Of a stretch of DNA of 64,000 nt, positions 53,672 through 61,302 are shown piece by piece. The notes beneath the pieces are model-generated. The model had not been told where the DNA came from. It did no database searches and saw only the letters and a program-made list of their open reading frames with translations. The position numbers and the translations under genes are program-made. The stretch is from an uncultured Eggerthellaceae bacterium (GTDB lineage: Bacteria; Actinomycetota; Coriobacteriia; Coriobacteriales; Eggerthellaceae): assembly GCA_958452575.1 (NCBI GenBank), contig CAUDUM010000006.1:62001-126000 (forward strand), given 5' to 3'. How positions within the stretch are numbered: position 1 is the stretch's first letter; every line of letters begins with the position of its first letter.

Positions 53672-54832
53672 ATGGGCAGATCGTTCAGCGGTGGCGGCGG
53701 AGGCGGCTTCGGCGGTCTTGGCGGCGGCGGTCGTTCGTTCGGCGGCATGGGAGGCGGCGGACGCTCGTTCGGCGGCGGCTTCGGCGGCCCCTCCTTCGGC
53801 GGTGGCGGCGGATATTACGGCGGGGGCGGAGGAGGCCTCCTGCAGGGCATGATCCTGGGCAGCCTGCTCAGCGGCCGCGGGCGCTCCGGCGGAGGCGGCG
53901 GCATGCCCCCGCAGGGCGCGCCGCAGGGTCCGCGCGATTCCGGTTCCGGCGGCGGCTGCTCGAGCGTCGGATGCCTCGTCGCGATCGTGATCGCCATCGT
54001 GCTGGTCGCGTTCCTGGCGTTCGGCTCGGGTTCGTGCAGCTCGTCGGACGTGCAGAAATCCACCGTCCAGCGCGAGGCGCTCCCCGCCTCGGCCGTCACC
54101 GAAACGGGATACTACACCGACGAGGGCGGCTGGATCTCCAGCCCCTCCACGCTCGAGGCGGGCATGCGCCATTTCTTCGAGAAGACCGGCGTGCAGCCCT
54201 ACCTGTACATCCTGCCCAACGGCTCGATCTCCTCGACGCAGCAGATCACCGACATGGCGGACGAGCTCTACGGCCAGCTGTTCGACGACCAGGGACATTT
54301 CCTGTTCGTGTTCTGCGACAACAACATGGGCCAGTACTACTACGGCGGCCATATCGGCGCTCAGGCGGAAAGCGTGCTCGACGAGGAGGCGCTGACGATC
54401 TTCCTGCAGTACCTCGACCGCTACTACTACGACACCTCGCTCTCCGAGGAGGAGTTGTTCTCCGAAGCGTACGCGAGCACCGCCGACCGCATCATGGAGG
54501 TGACGCCCTCGCCCGTCGTCCCGGTGGCGATCTGCATCGCCGTGGTCGTCGTCGCGATCTGCATCGTGGCGTTCGCACGGCACCGCAGCAAAGCCAAAGC
54601 CGAGGAGCAGCGTCGCCAGCAAGAGATCCTCAACACGCCGCTCGAGAAGTTCGGCGACGGCGAGGTGGAGGATCTGGCAGCCAAGTACGCCGCCATGGAC
54701 GGGATTAAGGAGGAGGACGCCCCCATCGACACGGCGGATCTCGAGACGTTCGGCGACCAGGATCTGAAGAATCTGGAACGCAAGTACGGCGGCAAAGGCG
54801 CGGACGGCGAGAACCCGCGCCAGAAGGAATAG
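53672..54832 (+). CDS. Glycine-rich membrane protein with TPM-like domain
   Basis: This 386-residue protein begins with about 95 residues of Gly/Ser/Phe repeats (GGGGRSFGGMGGGG type). A membrane segment (about 103-120) follows, then an extracytoplasmic domain resembling the TPM fold (GMRHFFEKTGVQPYLYILPNG, FLFVFCDNNMGQYYYGGHIGAQAES). A second membrane segment (about 285-305) comes next, then a charged cytoplasmic tail with two repeats, FGDGEVEDLAAKYA and FGDQDLKNLERKYG. It precedes pspA by 100 bases, which suggests an envelope-maintenance role (inference). RBS GGAAAGGA. Confidence 0.82.
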   Translation: MGRSFSGGGGGGFGGLGGGGRSFGGMGGGGRSFGGGFGGPSFGGGGGYYGGGGGGLLQGMILGSLLSGRGRSGGGGGMPPQGAPQGPRDSGSGGGCSSVGCLVAIVIAIVLVAFLAFGSGSCSSSDVQKSTVQREALPASAVTETGYYTDEGGWISSPSTLEAGMRHFFEKTGVQPYLYILPNGSISSTQQITDMADELYGQLFDDQGHFLFVFCDNNMGQYYYGGHIGAQAESVLDEEALTIFLQYLDRYYYDTSLSEEELFSEAYASTADRIMEVTPSPVVPVAICIAVVVVAICIVAFARHRSKAKAEEQRRQQEILNTPLEKFGDGEVEDLAAKYAAMDGIKEEDAPIDTADLETFGDQDLKNLERKYGGKGADGENPRQKE

Positions 54833-54932
54833 GCTATCCCTGCGGCGCATCCGCAGCGAAGCATAGAAAGGCGATAAGCGGCGCCCAGCCGCTCGAGACG
54901 GCGATGAGCCGACAGGACAGAAAGGAACACCA

Positions 54933-55613
54933 ATGGGCATTCTCGATCGCTTCACCACCATCATCAAGGCGAACATCAACGATCTTCTTGACAAGGCGGA
55001 GGATCCCGCCAAGATGATCGACCAGTACCTGCTCGACATGACCGAGAGCCTGGCGGAGGTGAAGAAGGAGACCGCCGGCGTGATGGCCGAGGAGACACGC
55101 ACCAAGCGCCTCGTCGACGAGAACGCCGAGGAGGTCGCCAAGTACACCGAGCTGGCCAAGACAGCCCTCAAGTCCGGCAACGAAGACGACGCGCGCGCAT
55201 TCCTGGCCAAGAAGCAGCAGCTCGAGGCGCAGGCGCAGAGCCTGCAGGAGTCCTACGCCGCGGCCAAGGCCAACGCCGATAGGATGCGCCAGATGCACGA
55301 CAAGCTGGTCGGCGATATCGAGCAGCTGAAGGGCCGCCGCGAGGCCATCAAGGCGAAGGTGTCGGTCGCCAAGACCCAGGACAAGGTCAACGAGATGACC
55401 TCCGCCGCCGGCAAGGCCGAAGGCGCCATGAGCGCGTTCGACCGCATGGAGGCCAAGGCCGACGCGATGCTGGACCGCGCCAACGCCGAGGCCGAGCTCA
55501 ACGCCGCCCCCTCCGATCCGCTGGCCGACCTGGAGCAGAAGTACGCCAACGCCGGCAGCGACGCCGCCGTCGAGGACGAGCTGGCCAAGATGAAGGCCGA
55601 GCTGGGGCTGTAA
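54933..55613 (+). CDS. PspA/IM30-family protein
   Basis: This 226-residue protein is almost entirely alpha-helical coiled coil. It starts MGILDRFTTIIKANINDLLDKAEDPAKMIDQYLLDM, the family signature including the amphipathic membrane-binding helix. PspA/Vipp1 proteins form scaffolds that repair the inner membrane under stress. The C-terminal DPLADLEQKYANAGSDAAVEDELAKMKAELGL resembles the tail repeats of the upstream TPM-like protein (xDLxxLExKYA), hinting at interaction. A strong terminator follows. Confidence 0.94.
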   Translation: MGILDRFTTIIKANINDLLDKAEDPAKMIDQYLLDMTESLAEVKKETAGVMAEETRTKRLVDENAEEVAKYTELAKTALKSGNEDDARAFLAKKQQLEAQAQSLQESYAAAKANADRMRQMHDKLVGDIEQLKGRREAIKAKVSVAKTQDKVNEMTSAAGKAEGAMSAFDRMEAKADAMLDRANAEAELNAAPSDPLADLEQKYANAGSDAAVEDELAKMKAELGL

Positions 55614-55647
55614 CAGCGAACCGCCGAACACCCGATTCGGACATGCA

Positions 55648-55680
55648 GGGGCTGGAAGCGCTCGCTTCCAGCCCCTTTTT
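55648..55680 (+). terminator. Intrinsic terminator of pspA
   Basis: GGGGCTGGAAGC (55648-55659) pairs perfectly with GCTTCCAGCCCC (55664-55675) and is followed by TTTTT. It begins 35 bases past the stop codon. Confidence 0.92.
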
Positions 55681-55782
55681 CGATTCCGGCCAAACTTGAT
55701 GCCTGACCCTATCCCGATTCCGGTCAAGCTTGATTCCTGGCCCTATCCCGATTCCGGCCAGACCCAAGTCCCAGTTCTATCC
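55681..55782. repeat. Three tandem 34-base units
   Basis: Units 55681-55714, 55715-55748 and 55749-55782 each begin CGATTCCGG and end CTATCC. The first two are closely similar over their whole length; the third is similar at its ends. They follow directly on the pspA terminator. Confidence 0.85.
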
Positions 55783-55858
55783 CAAATCAGGCGCCGTTGA
55801 CGGCCCCTGCCACTTCCGCCACGCAATCCGATTCCAAGTCAGGCGCTTTGCCAATCCC

Positions 55859-55930
55859 GACCCCTTCCGTCGCACGACCGACGCAGCCGACCCCGACCCC
55901 TTCCGCCACATGACCGACGCGGCCAACCCA
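55859..55930. repeat. Two tandem 36-base units
   Basis: Units 55859-55894 and 55895-55930 share GACCCCTTCCG, then GACCGACGC and GCCRACCC. They are unrelated in sequence to the 34-base units upstream but lie in the same gene-free stretch. Confidence 0.75.
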
Positions 55931-55942
55931 GTCGCTAAAAAA

Positions 55943-56126
55943 GTCGCAAACGCTGGATTCTATCCAGATTTGAAAAAACTTGGATAGAGTTTCGCGAATG
56001 CGACTATAAAGAGGCTGAAAGTGGATGATATTCGGCGCTTGCGACAAAATCGCGCCTCGTAATAGTCGCAAACGCCGGATTCTATCCAGCTTCACCGAGA
56101 AGCGGATGAAATCCGGCGCTTGCGAC
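55943..56126. repeat. Five 25-base units in alternating orientation
   Basis: Forward units at 55943-55967 and 56065-56089, reverse units at 55979-56004, 56021-56045 and 56102-56126. Each reads GTCGCAARCGCCGGAT followed by TYYATCCR (the second unit is the most diverged). Opposed neighbours form long imperfect hairpins. No frame is conserved across units. Confidence 0.85.
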
Positions 56127-56289
56127 AATTCGAAGACGACAAGGGGATGCGGGCAAAGCCGGACGCCGCAAGGCGCCGGATTGGAGTCCGCACGTACGAC
56201 GATGAGACGAGGGCGCTCGCCATGGAGGCCGTCGGTGCCGGCTTCACCATGCGCGAGGTCGACAGGTGGACGACAATCGGCTTTCGAGG
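56127..56289. other. Gene-free sequence before cysE end
   Basis: The remaining 163 bases between the repeats and the cysE stop show no repeat, promoter or protein-like frame that I can support. Confidence 0.4.
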
Positions 56290-57201
56290 CTAGTCCCTCT
56301 CGCCGGGCTGGCGGACGGTGATCTCCTGTTCCTTGACCGACACGCGCGAGTGCGGCGGAACGGAGAACGTCACGAAGGTCGAACCCGCGATGACCGAGCC
56401 CTCGCCGATGACCGTCTCGCCACCCAGCACCGACGCGTTGGAGTAGATCGTCACGTTGTCTTCGATCGTGGGATGGCGCTTGACGCCCGCCAGGCGCTGG
56501 CCGCCGCGCGTCGAGAGTGCGCCGAGCGTCACGCCCTGGTACAGCTTGACATGATCGCCGATCTCGGTGGTCTCGCCGATGACGACGCCGGTGCCGTGGT
56601 CGATGAAGAAGTATTCGCCGATCTTGGCGCCCGCACCGATGTCGATGCCGGTGCCGGAGTGCGCGAGCTCCGTCATGATGCGCGGGATGATCGGCACCTT
56701 CTGCTCGTAGAGCACGTGCGCGATGCGGTACACGTAGATCGCGTAGAGGCCGGGATACGCGAAGATGACCTCCTCCTTGGATCCGGCCGCGGGATCGCCG
56801 TCAAAGAGAGCTTGCACGTCGGTCAAAAGAACGCGCTGGATGTTGGGAAGCTCCGCGAAGAACGCCGCCATGATCTCGTCGGCGCGCTGCTGAACCTCGT
56901 CGGGGGCGCAGCGGGCGTCAGGATCATCAGAAGTGTACGTAAGCGCCGTCACGATCTGGCCGCGCAGCTCGCGCTCGACTTCGATGAGCGTGTTGCCGAT
57001 GAAGTACGACGGGCTGGCAGCCGCCGACAGCATCTCCGGCCCGAAATAGCCGGGGAACAGCACGCGGCGCAGCGTCTTGAGGACGTTCTTGACGGCAAGG
57101 CGGCTGGGGAACTTGCGGCCGGGCTTGGTGAAGAAGATCTCGTCGGCTTCGTAGTTCTTCTCGATGGCCTTGACGATCTGATCGAGGTTCTCTCCGAACA
57201 T
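56290..57201 (-). CDS. cysE: Serine O-acetyltransferase CysE
   Basis: CysE makes O-acetylserine for cysteine synthesis. The 303-residue protein has an N-terminal helical domain and a C-terminal left-handed beta-helix of hexapeptide repeats. It carries GTGIDIGAGAKIGEYFFIDHGTGVVIGETTEIG with the catalytic Asp-His pair and then VKLYQGVTLGALS. It is longer than E. coli CysE, mainly at the N-terminus. AGGGAGG precedes ATG 57201. A TATAAT on the minus strand lies 76-81 bases upstream (57282-57277). It stands alone downstream of the tRNA-Ala gene. Confidence 0.92.
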   Translation of the reverse strand: MFGENLDQIVKAIEKNYEADEIFFTKPGRKFPSRLAVKNVLKTLRRVLFPGYFGPEMLSAAASPSYFIGNTLIEVERELRGQIVTALTYTSDDPDARCAPDEVQQRADEIMAAFFAELPNIQRVLLTDVQALFDGDPAAGSKEEVIFAYPGLYAIYVYRIAHVLYEQKVPIIPRIMTELAHSGTGIDIGAGAKIGEYFFIDHGTGVVIGETTEIGDHVKLYQGVTLGALSTRGGQRLAGVKRHPTIEDNVTIYSNASVLGGETVIGEGSVIAGSTFVTFSVPPHSRVSVKEQEITVRQPGERD

Positions 57202-57340
57202 GGGGCCTCCCTTGGCATGGAATCGACGCGCCTATCGCGATACGCGACGGTCGTTGTCACCGAATCGGTCCGCTCCATTATAGGAAAGCGGACCGCCCGC
57301 CCGCGGCGATTCGGCGAAAACGGCAGACGGCCGGATAAGC

Positions 57341-57371
57341 AAACAGGCCGCCGGGTTTCCCCGACGGCCTG
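57341..57371 (-). terminator. Terminator of tRNA-Ala
   Basis: In transcription direction AGGCCG (57370-57365) and CGGCCT (57350-57345) pair, extended inward by GGG/CCC, followed by GTTTG. It lies eight bases after the CCA end. Confidence 0.65.
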
Positions 57372-57378
57372 AAGGTTT

Positions 57379-57454
57379 TGGTGGAGCATAGGGGGATCGA
57401 ACCCCTGACCTCATGGCTGCCAGCCATGCGCTCTCCCAGCTGAGCTAATGCCCC
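57379..57454 (-). tRNA. tRNA-Ala (anticodon GGC)
   Basis: The 76 bases fold as a standard cloverleaf. The acceptor arm is GGGGCAT with ATGCTCC, the D arm lies in GCTCAGCTGGGAGAGC, and the anticodon stem CATGG/CCATG encloses the loop CTGGCAG with anticodon GGC. The T arm is AGGGGTTCGATCCCCCT. CCA is encoded. It reads GCC (and GCU) alanine codons, which dominate in a high-GC genome. It has its own promoter and terminator. Confidence 0.97.
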
Positions 57455-57485
57455 GAAATGGGTCGCTACCGAAGCAGCAACGGAT

Positions 57486-57514
57486 ATATTATCCGAAGCT
57501 GCAGGGGTGCGCAA
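57486..57514 (-). promoter_or_regulatory. tRNA-Ala promoter
   Basis: TTGCGC (57514-57509) and TAATAT (57491-57486) are spaced by exactly 17 bases, placing the start of transcription about 25 bases before the tRNA. Confidence 0.75.
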
Positions 57515-57535
57515 GCCCCTTTTTTGGGAAATTTC

Positions 57536-58855
57536 CTACACGGGCAGCAGACCGAACACGGCGGCAAAGATCAGGGCCACGATAACGCCGACCTCCATGT
57601 AGATGACGCCGCGCTTGCCCAGCTCCATGATGTCCACTTCCGCGACGGCGGTGGACACGTAGGTGGTGGCGGTCATCGGCGACACGGCGGAGCCCATGCC
57701 CATCACGACGGCCAGCGGCGCGATCATGGCGACGGCGGAGATGTCGAACGCCATGCCGACGGAAGCGATCATCGGGAACATCGCCATGTACATCTGATAA
57801 GGAACCAGGCGCACGATGATGACGGCCAGGATGACGAAGATGACGCCGGAGTAGCGCAGCAGGAACTCGGGCACCGAACCCACCAGCCAGGTGGACAGCG
57901 CGTTGAGCAGCGAGGTGCCGCCCTCGGGGGCATAGCTGAACACGGCGATGTAGGCGGACACGGCCAGCAGCATCAGCAGGATGTTCAGGATGGGCGTGGC
58001 AGCCTTGTTCCACACCTTGCCGGAGTCTTTGGGGTAGTTGACGATGGAGCCAAGGAACGCGGCGGCGGCGAAGATCGACCACGCGGGCAGGCCGGACAGC
58101 GTCAGGCACAGCACCACGGCGATGAACAGAATCAGGTTGAACCAGAACAGCTTCGGACGCGCGAACGGGTTCTCCTTGCGCTGTTGCTCCTCGGCCTCGT
58201 CGGCGGCGTCATGAGGAAGGGCCAGCGTGCCGTGCGCCTTCTTGTGCGCCAGCGTGAAGTACACGATCTCCAGGATGAGCACGGGGATGAAGCACATCGC
58301 CCACGGCATGGCGGCGGCGGACAGATCGTTGATCTCGGCGCCGATCATCTGCGAGGCCATGGCCAAGCCGAACGACCACGGTAGGAACGAGAAGATGACC
58401 AGCGAGGTGCCGCAGATGATGATGGCTGCCATGCGGTCCATCTGGAAGCGCTTGAACAGCGTGAGCACGATGGGCACCGTCACCAGGTACGCCGCGGTGA
58501 TGTTGGTGGTCAGCGACACGATGAGCGAGATGACCGCCGTCAGGATGAGGATCACCGGAACGTTGATCTTGGTGCCTACGATGTCGAGCAGCTTGTCGAT
58601 GATGGTGTCGAACATGCCGCAGTCGGTGACCACCTGAAAGTAGATCAAACTGAACAGGATCATGTAGCCGACGCTGGTCATGAGGCTGTTGAACTGGTTG
58701 GCCACCGCGGTGGCGGTTTCCAACAGGGTGTAGCCCGCGATGAGGGCGAACACGAACGGGATCACCATCATGGTGATCGGCGTGGGGATCTTGTTCCACA
58801 GCAGTGCCGCGAACAGGACCACCACCAAAAGGATTGACAGGATGACGGGATCCAT
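57536..58855 (-). CDS. CitMHS-family anion/citrate transporter
   Basis: This 439-residue membrane protein has about 11-12 segments. It shows the CitMHS/ion-transporter layout: PITMMVIPFVFALIAGY near the start, SLTTNITAAYLVTVPIVLTLFKR, and the second half MGMGSAVSPMTATTYVSTAVAEVD. Members exchange metal-citrate or other di/tricarboxylates for protons or sodium. It lies 87 bases after the metallo-hydrolase gene, in the same direction, so it probably imports the substrate of that enzyme (inference). The specific substrate is unknown. AAAGGGG precedes the ATG. Confidence 0.88.
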   Translation of the reverse strand: MDPVILSILLVVVLFAALLWNKIPTPITMMVIPFVFALIAGYTLLETATAVANQFNSLMTSVGYMILFSLIYFQVVTDCGMFDTIIDKLLDIVGTKINVPVILILTAVISLIVSLTTNITAAYLVTVPIVLTLFKRFQMDRMAAIIICGTSLVIFSFLPWSFGLAMASQMIGAEINDLSAAAMPWAMCFIPVLILEIVYFTLAHKKAHGTLALPHDAADEAEEQQRKENPFARPKLFWFNLILFIAVVLCLTLSGLPAWSIFAAAAFLGSIVNYPKDSGKVWNKAATPILNILLMLLAVSAYIAVFSYAPEGGTSLLNALSTWLVGSVPEFLLRYSGVIFVILAVIIVRLVPYQMYMAMFPMIASVGMAFDISAVAMIAPLAVVMGMGSAVSPMTATTYVSTAVAEVDIMELGKRGVIYMEVGVIVALIFAAVFGLLPV

Positions 58856-58942
58856 AGGATGCCCCTTTCTCGTCTTAGGGTACGAAAGCCTTGATGATTG
58901 GAGGGTTGGATCGGAGGGTTGGGTTGGCAGGAACGGCGCCCG

Positions 58943-59794
58943 CTACATCTTGAACTCGGCACCCGCCGCGATGCGCGCCTTGGCCTCGATCGCGCGGCCG
59001 CGGAACATCTCCAGGCACTCGCGCACCGCCTCAGGCGAGCTCACGAACGGGTTGTTAACGCCGTCGACGATGTTGCGGATGATGTCCAGCTTGCAATACG
59101 CCAGGTCGACGAAGGGATGGTTGGACACGTACGCGTCGACACCCTGCTCGGCGCAGATCGCCTCGAACTTGTCCACCGACGCCATGTACTCGTCGGGATC
59201 GGTCCAGGGCATGACGCCCGTGCCGCCCCACAGCATCACCTTGTGCGGCGCGCCGCTGTCGGTGACGTCGATGATGAAGCTCATGCATCCCGGGGTGTGG
59301 CCGGGTGTGAGCACGCACTGGATCTTGACGTCTCCGAACGTCAGCACGTCGCCGTCCTGCAGCAGCACGTCCGCATCCCAGGGCAGCGGCGCCAAGGGAG
59401 GCATGCCGGGGATCTGGTCGGGATCCTTGCCGTAGGTGTTGTCGATATCGCTGAGGTAGATGGTGGTGCCGAACTCCTGGCGGAACCAGTCGGAGATTCC
59501 GTAGTGGTCCTCATGCCCATGGGTGAGCACGATCGCCTTGATTTCAGACAACTCGTGCCCGAGCGCTTTGATGCCGTCCTTCAGCAGGTTGGCGTACTGC
59601 TCGCGCGGCCACATAGCGTCGATGAGCACGCAGCCCTCGCTGGTCTCCAGCAGGTAGCAGCACACGCTGTGGTCCCCGATGTAGCACATCTGATCGAAGA
59701 AGCGCGTCGGCTCCACCGGCACCTCGGCGTTGAAGTCGGGCTTGTGCGGCCTGATGGGCCGCCAACCCTTGTACTGCAAGGTCTCTTCTGACAT
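58943..59794 (-). CDS. Metallo-beta-lactamase-fold hydrolase
   Basis: This 283-residue hydrolase has the binuclear metal motif VLTHGHEDHYGI (HxHxDH), a further His in CVLTPGHTPGCMSF and a final His in VSNHPFVDL. The sequence resembles subclass B3-like stand-alone proteins, but secretion signals are absent, so it is cytoplasmic and unlikely to be an antibiotic-resistance enzyme. Context (transporter downstream, TetR gene upstream) suggests catabolism of an imported small molecule. The start at 59794 has GAAAGGAG; the frame 15 codons longer is not supported. Confidence 0.88.
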   Translation of the reverse strand: MSEETLQYKGWRPIRPHKPDFNAEVPVEPTRFFDQMCYIGDHSVCCYLLETSEGCVLIDAMWPREQYANLLKDGIKALGHELSEIKAIVLTHGHEDHYGISDWFRQEFGTTIYLSDIDNTYGKDPDQIPGMPPLAPLPWDADVLLQDGDVLTFGDVKIQCVLTPGHTPGCMSFIIDVTDSGAPHKVMLWGGTGVMPWTDPDEYMASVDKFEAICAEQGVDAYVSNHPFVDLAYCKLDIIRNIVDGVNNPFVSSPEAVRECLEMFRGRAIEAKARIAAGAEFKM

Positions 59795-59887
59795 AGCCGA
59801 TCTCCTTTCGGCGGCTATCCGCCGCCCCTCTGTATGCAACGGGCCCCTCGTCCCGTTATCCCCTTCTGAAACAATCGGCGGTGCATC

Positions 59888-59909
59888 ACGTATACATTAT
59901 TGTTTACGT
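59888..59909. promoter_or_regulatory. Candidate operator upstream of the hydrolase-transporter pair
   Basis: ACGTATACA and TGTTTACGT are inverted with eight of nine bases matching around TTAT. The site lies 94 bases before the hydrolase start in a very AT-rich stretch. A second, perfect 10-base palindrome TAACGCGTTA lies at 60004-60013. Either could be bound by the TetR protein encoded next to it. Confidence 0.5.
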
Positions 59910-59936
59910 AATATGTTATGTGCCAGAGACAAAATA

Positions 59937-59953
59937 GCATCCTCGCGGGATGC
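59937..59953 (-). terminator. Small hairpin after tetR
   Basis: GCATCC and GGATGC pair around a five-base loop, with TATTTTG following on the minus strand. It could end the tetR transcript 77 bases past its stop. Confidence 0.45.
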
Positions 59954-60029
59954 AAAATAGATCTAGTATTCGATTCTGATTTGGTGTAAAGTAATCGATT
60001 CCGTAACGCGTTATGTTAATTACGGTTCG

Positions 60030-60614
60030 CTACTGCTTGGCAACTCCTCCGAGGGCCAGCTTCAAGCGTCGACGCGTCGTCTCCTCCAGATCGAACTCAT
60101 GCGACGTGACGCTCATCTCGTACGCGGCTCCGCGGTGGATCGACGAGAACAGGTCGTACAGATCCTCCTCCGACACCCCTTCCTTGAAACACCCCAGCTC
60201 GATGCCGCGGCGGGCGATCGCCTCCAAGCAGAAGTCGAAGTTGGTCTTGGGGTCGAAGTGGAAGAACTTCAAAACGCGATGCCGCGTGAAGTCCATGCCG
60301 TCGTTCTGGATGCGCTTGACCATGTAGTCGCATAGGAAGTACTCGAGGTCGCCCAAAGGATCGTCGCTTTTGGCGAACCGCTCCGACAGCTTGCCGAAAT
60401 CGTCATCGTGGTCCATGAACACGGCCATCATCAGATCGTCTTTGTTCTTGAAGTGGTGGTACATCGCGCCGGTGGTCACGCCCGCCCGCTCGCTGATGTC
60501 CTTGACGCTGGTCTGGTCGAAGCCGTATTCGTTGAACAGCTCGCTCGCCGCCTCGACAATGCGCTGCCGCGTTTCCTGGGAATGAAGCTCCCTCTTCGTT
60601 GGTTTGATCGCCAT
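60030..60614 (-). CDS. TetR-family transcriptional regulator
   Basis: This 194-residue repressor has an N-terminal helix-turn-helix: ETRQRIVEAASELFNEYGFDQTSVKDISERAGVTTGAMYHHFKNKDDLMMAV. The C-terminal ligand domain has several Phe and His residues (RHRVLKFFHFDPKTNFDF) that could bind an aromatic or acyl effector. It is transcribed toward the hydrolase and transporter genes with a 235-base AT-rich gap and is probably their regulator. The start at 60614 (MAIKPTK) has AAAGGA ten bases upstream. Confidence 0.92.
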   Translation of the reverse strand: MAIKPTKRELHSQETRQRIVEAASELFNEYGFDQTSVKDISERAGVTTGAMYHHFKNKDDLMMAVFMDHDDDFGKLSERFAKSDDPLGDLEYFLCDYMVKRIQNDGMDFTRHRVLKFFHFDPKTNFDFCLEAIARRGIELGCFKEGVSEEDLYDLFSSIHRGAAYEMSVTSHEFDLEETTRRRLKLALGGVAKQ

Positions 60615-60755
60615 GCCGGATAATCCTTTTGCCTGCAAACGCCGCCCCGCGCAAGACGGAGCGGATCCCTCGTTTCACTCGTTAGCCATTGTACCAGTTT
60701 GCCCTAGCGAAAGACCGCCCTCCCCTTGCCCGGCATCATCCCTTCGGCGCATGAA

Positions 60756-60781
60756 GAAGGGCGGCTCGTCGGCCGCCCTTC
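60756..60781. terminator. Hairpin between the small unknown gene and tetR
   Basis: GAAGGGCGGC (60756-60765) pairs perfectly with GCCGCCCTTC (60772-60781), 28 bases past the stop of the minus-strand gene at 60809. Confidence 0.7.
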
Positions 60782-60808
60782 ACGTCTCTATTCGATTATG
60801 CAGAGGGG

Positions 60809-61111
60809 CTAATCAGCCTTCTTCTCGGACGCATAGAAGATGGCGTCGTCGAACAGGTCCTTGATGGACTTGCCGTCCAGGAACGGCAGCTCCAAAAACT
60901 CGCTGATGGTCGGGACAAGCTCGCTCATGTCCACGTAATGACCCTTGTCGTTGAACTTGGTGGTGTCCTGCACGCGCCAGTAACGATCGTTCACATCGGT
61001 GAGATAGTACGTCTCGCCGCCGACCTCCATGTACACCGCGTGATTGGCATGCAGATAGGTCGTCAGGTCGTCGAAGGTCACATCCAGCGCCTCCGGTGCT
61101 TTGATTCCCAT
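60809..61111 (-). CDS. Conserved-looking small protein of unknown function
   Basis: This 100-residue acidic protein has no signal peptide, membrane segment or Cys motif. The sequence is balanced and protein-like: LDVTFDDLTTYLHANHAVYMEVGGETYYLTDVNDRYWRVQDTT then SELVPTISEFLELPFLDGKSIKDLFDDAIFYASEK. A strong AAAGGGG RBS, a flanking terminator and a possible -10 (TAAGAT) upstream support a real gene. I do not recognise the family; it may be restricted to this lineage. Confidence 0.75.
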   Translation of the reverse strand: MGIKAPEALDVTFDDLTTYLHANHAVYMEVGGETYYLTDVNDRYWRVQDTTKFNDKGHYVDMSELVPTISEFLELPFLDGKSIKDLFDDAIFYASEKKAD

Positions 61112-61302
61112 AGCGAACCCCTTTCCCTTGGGAACATCGTTGCTACTATCTTACAATAACCGCAGGTGCTTGCACCCCACAACCTGCAGTCGGCTCCGAA
61201 TTTAGAGGCGCCGCTCGAAGGGGCGGACGGGCCCGTACATCTTCAGCAGGGGGCTGTGTATCCGGCTCCTGAAACGACCGGAAGCACCGCGCAGCCCGCA
61301 CC

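Noticed and set aside
55730..55987. Open frame of 85 codons across the pspA-cysE repeats
   Set aside because: It is made only of the tandem repeats, has no ribosome binding site and is not kept in phase across the different repeat types.
55943..56126. CRISPR array
   Set aside because: Units alternate in orientation, spacers are 11-19 bases and irregular, and no cas gene is in the window.
58943..59794. Beta-lactamase (antibiotic resistance)
   Set aside because: The fold and metal motif fit, but there is no signal peptide and the gene is grouped with a transporter and regulator; a catabolic hydrolase is more likely.
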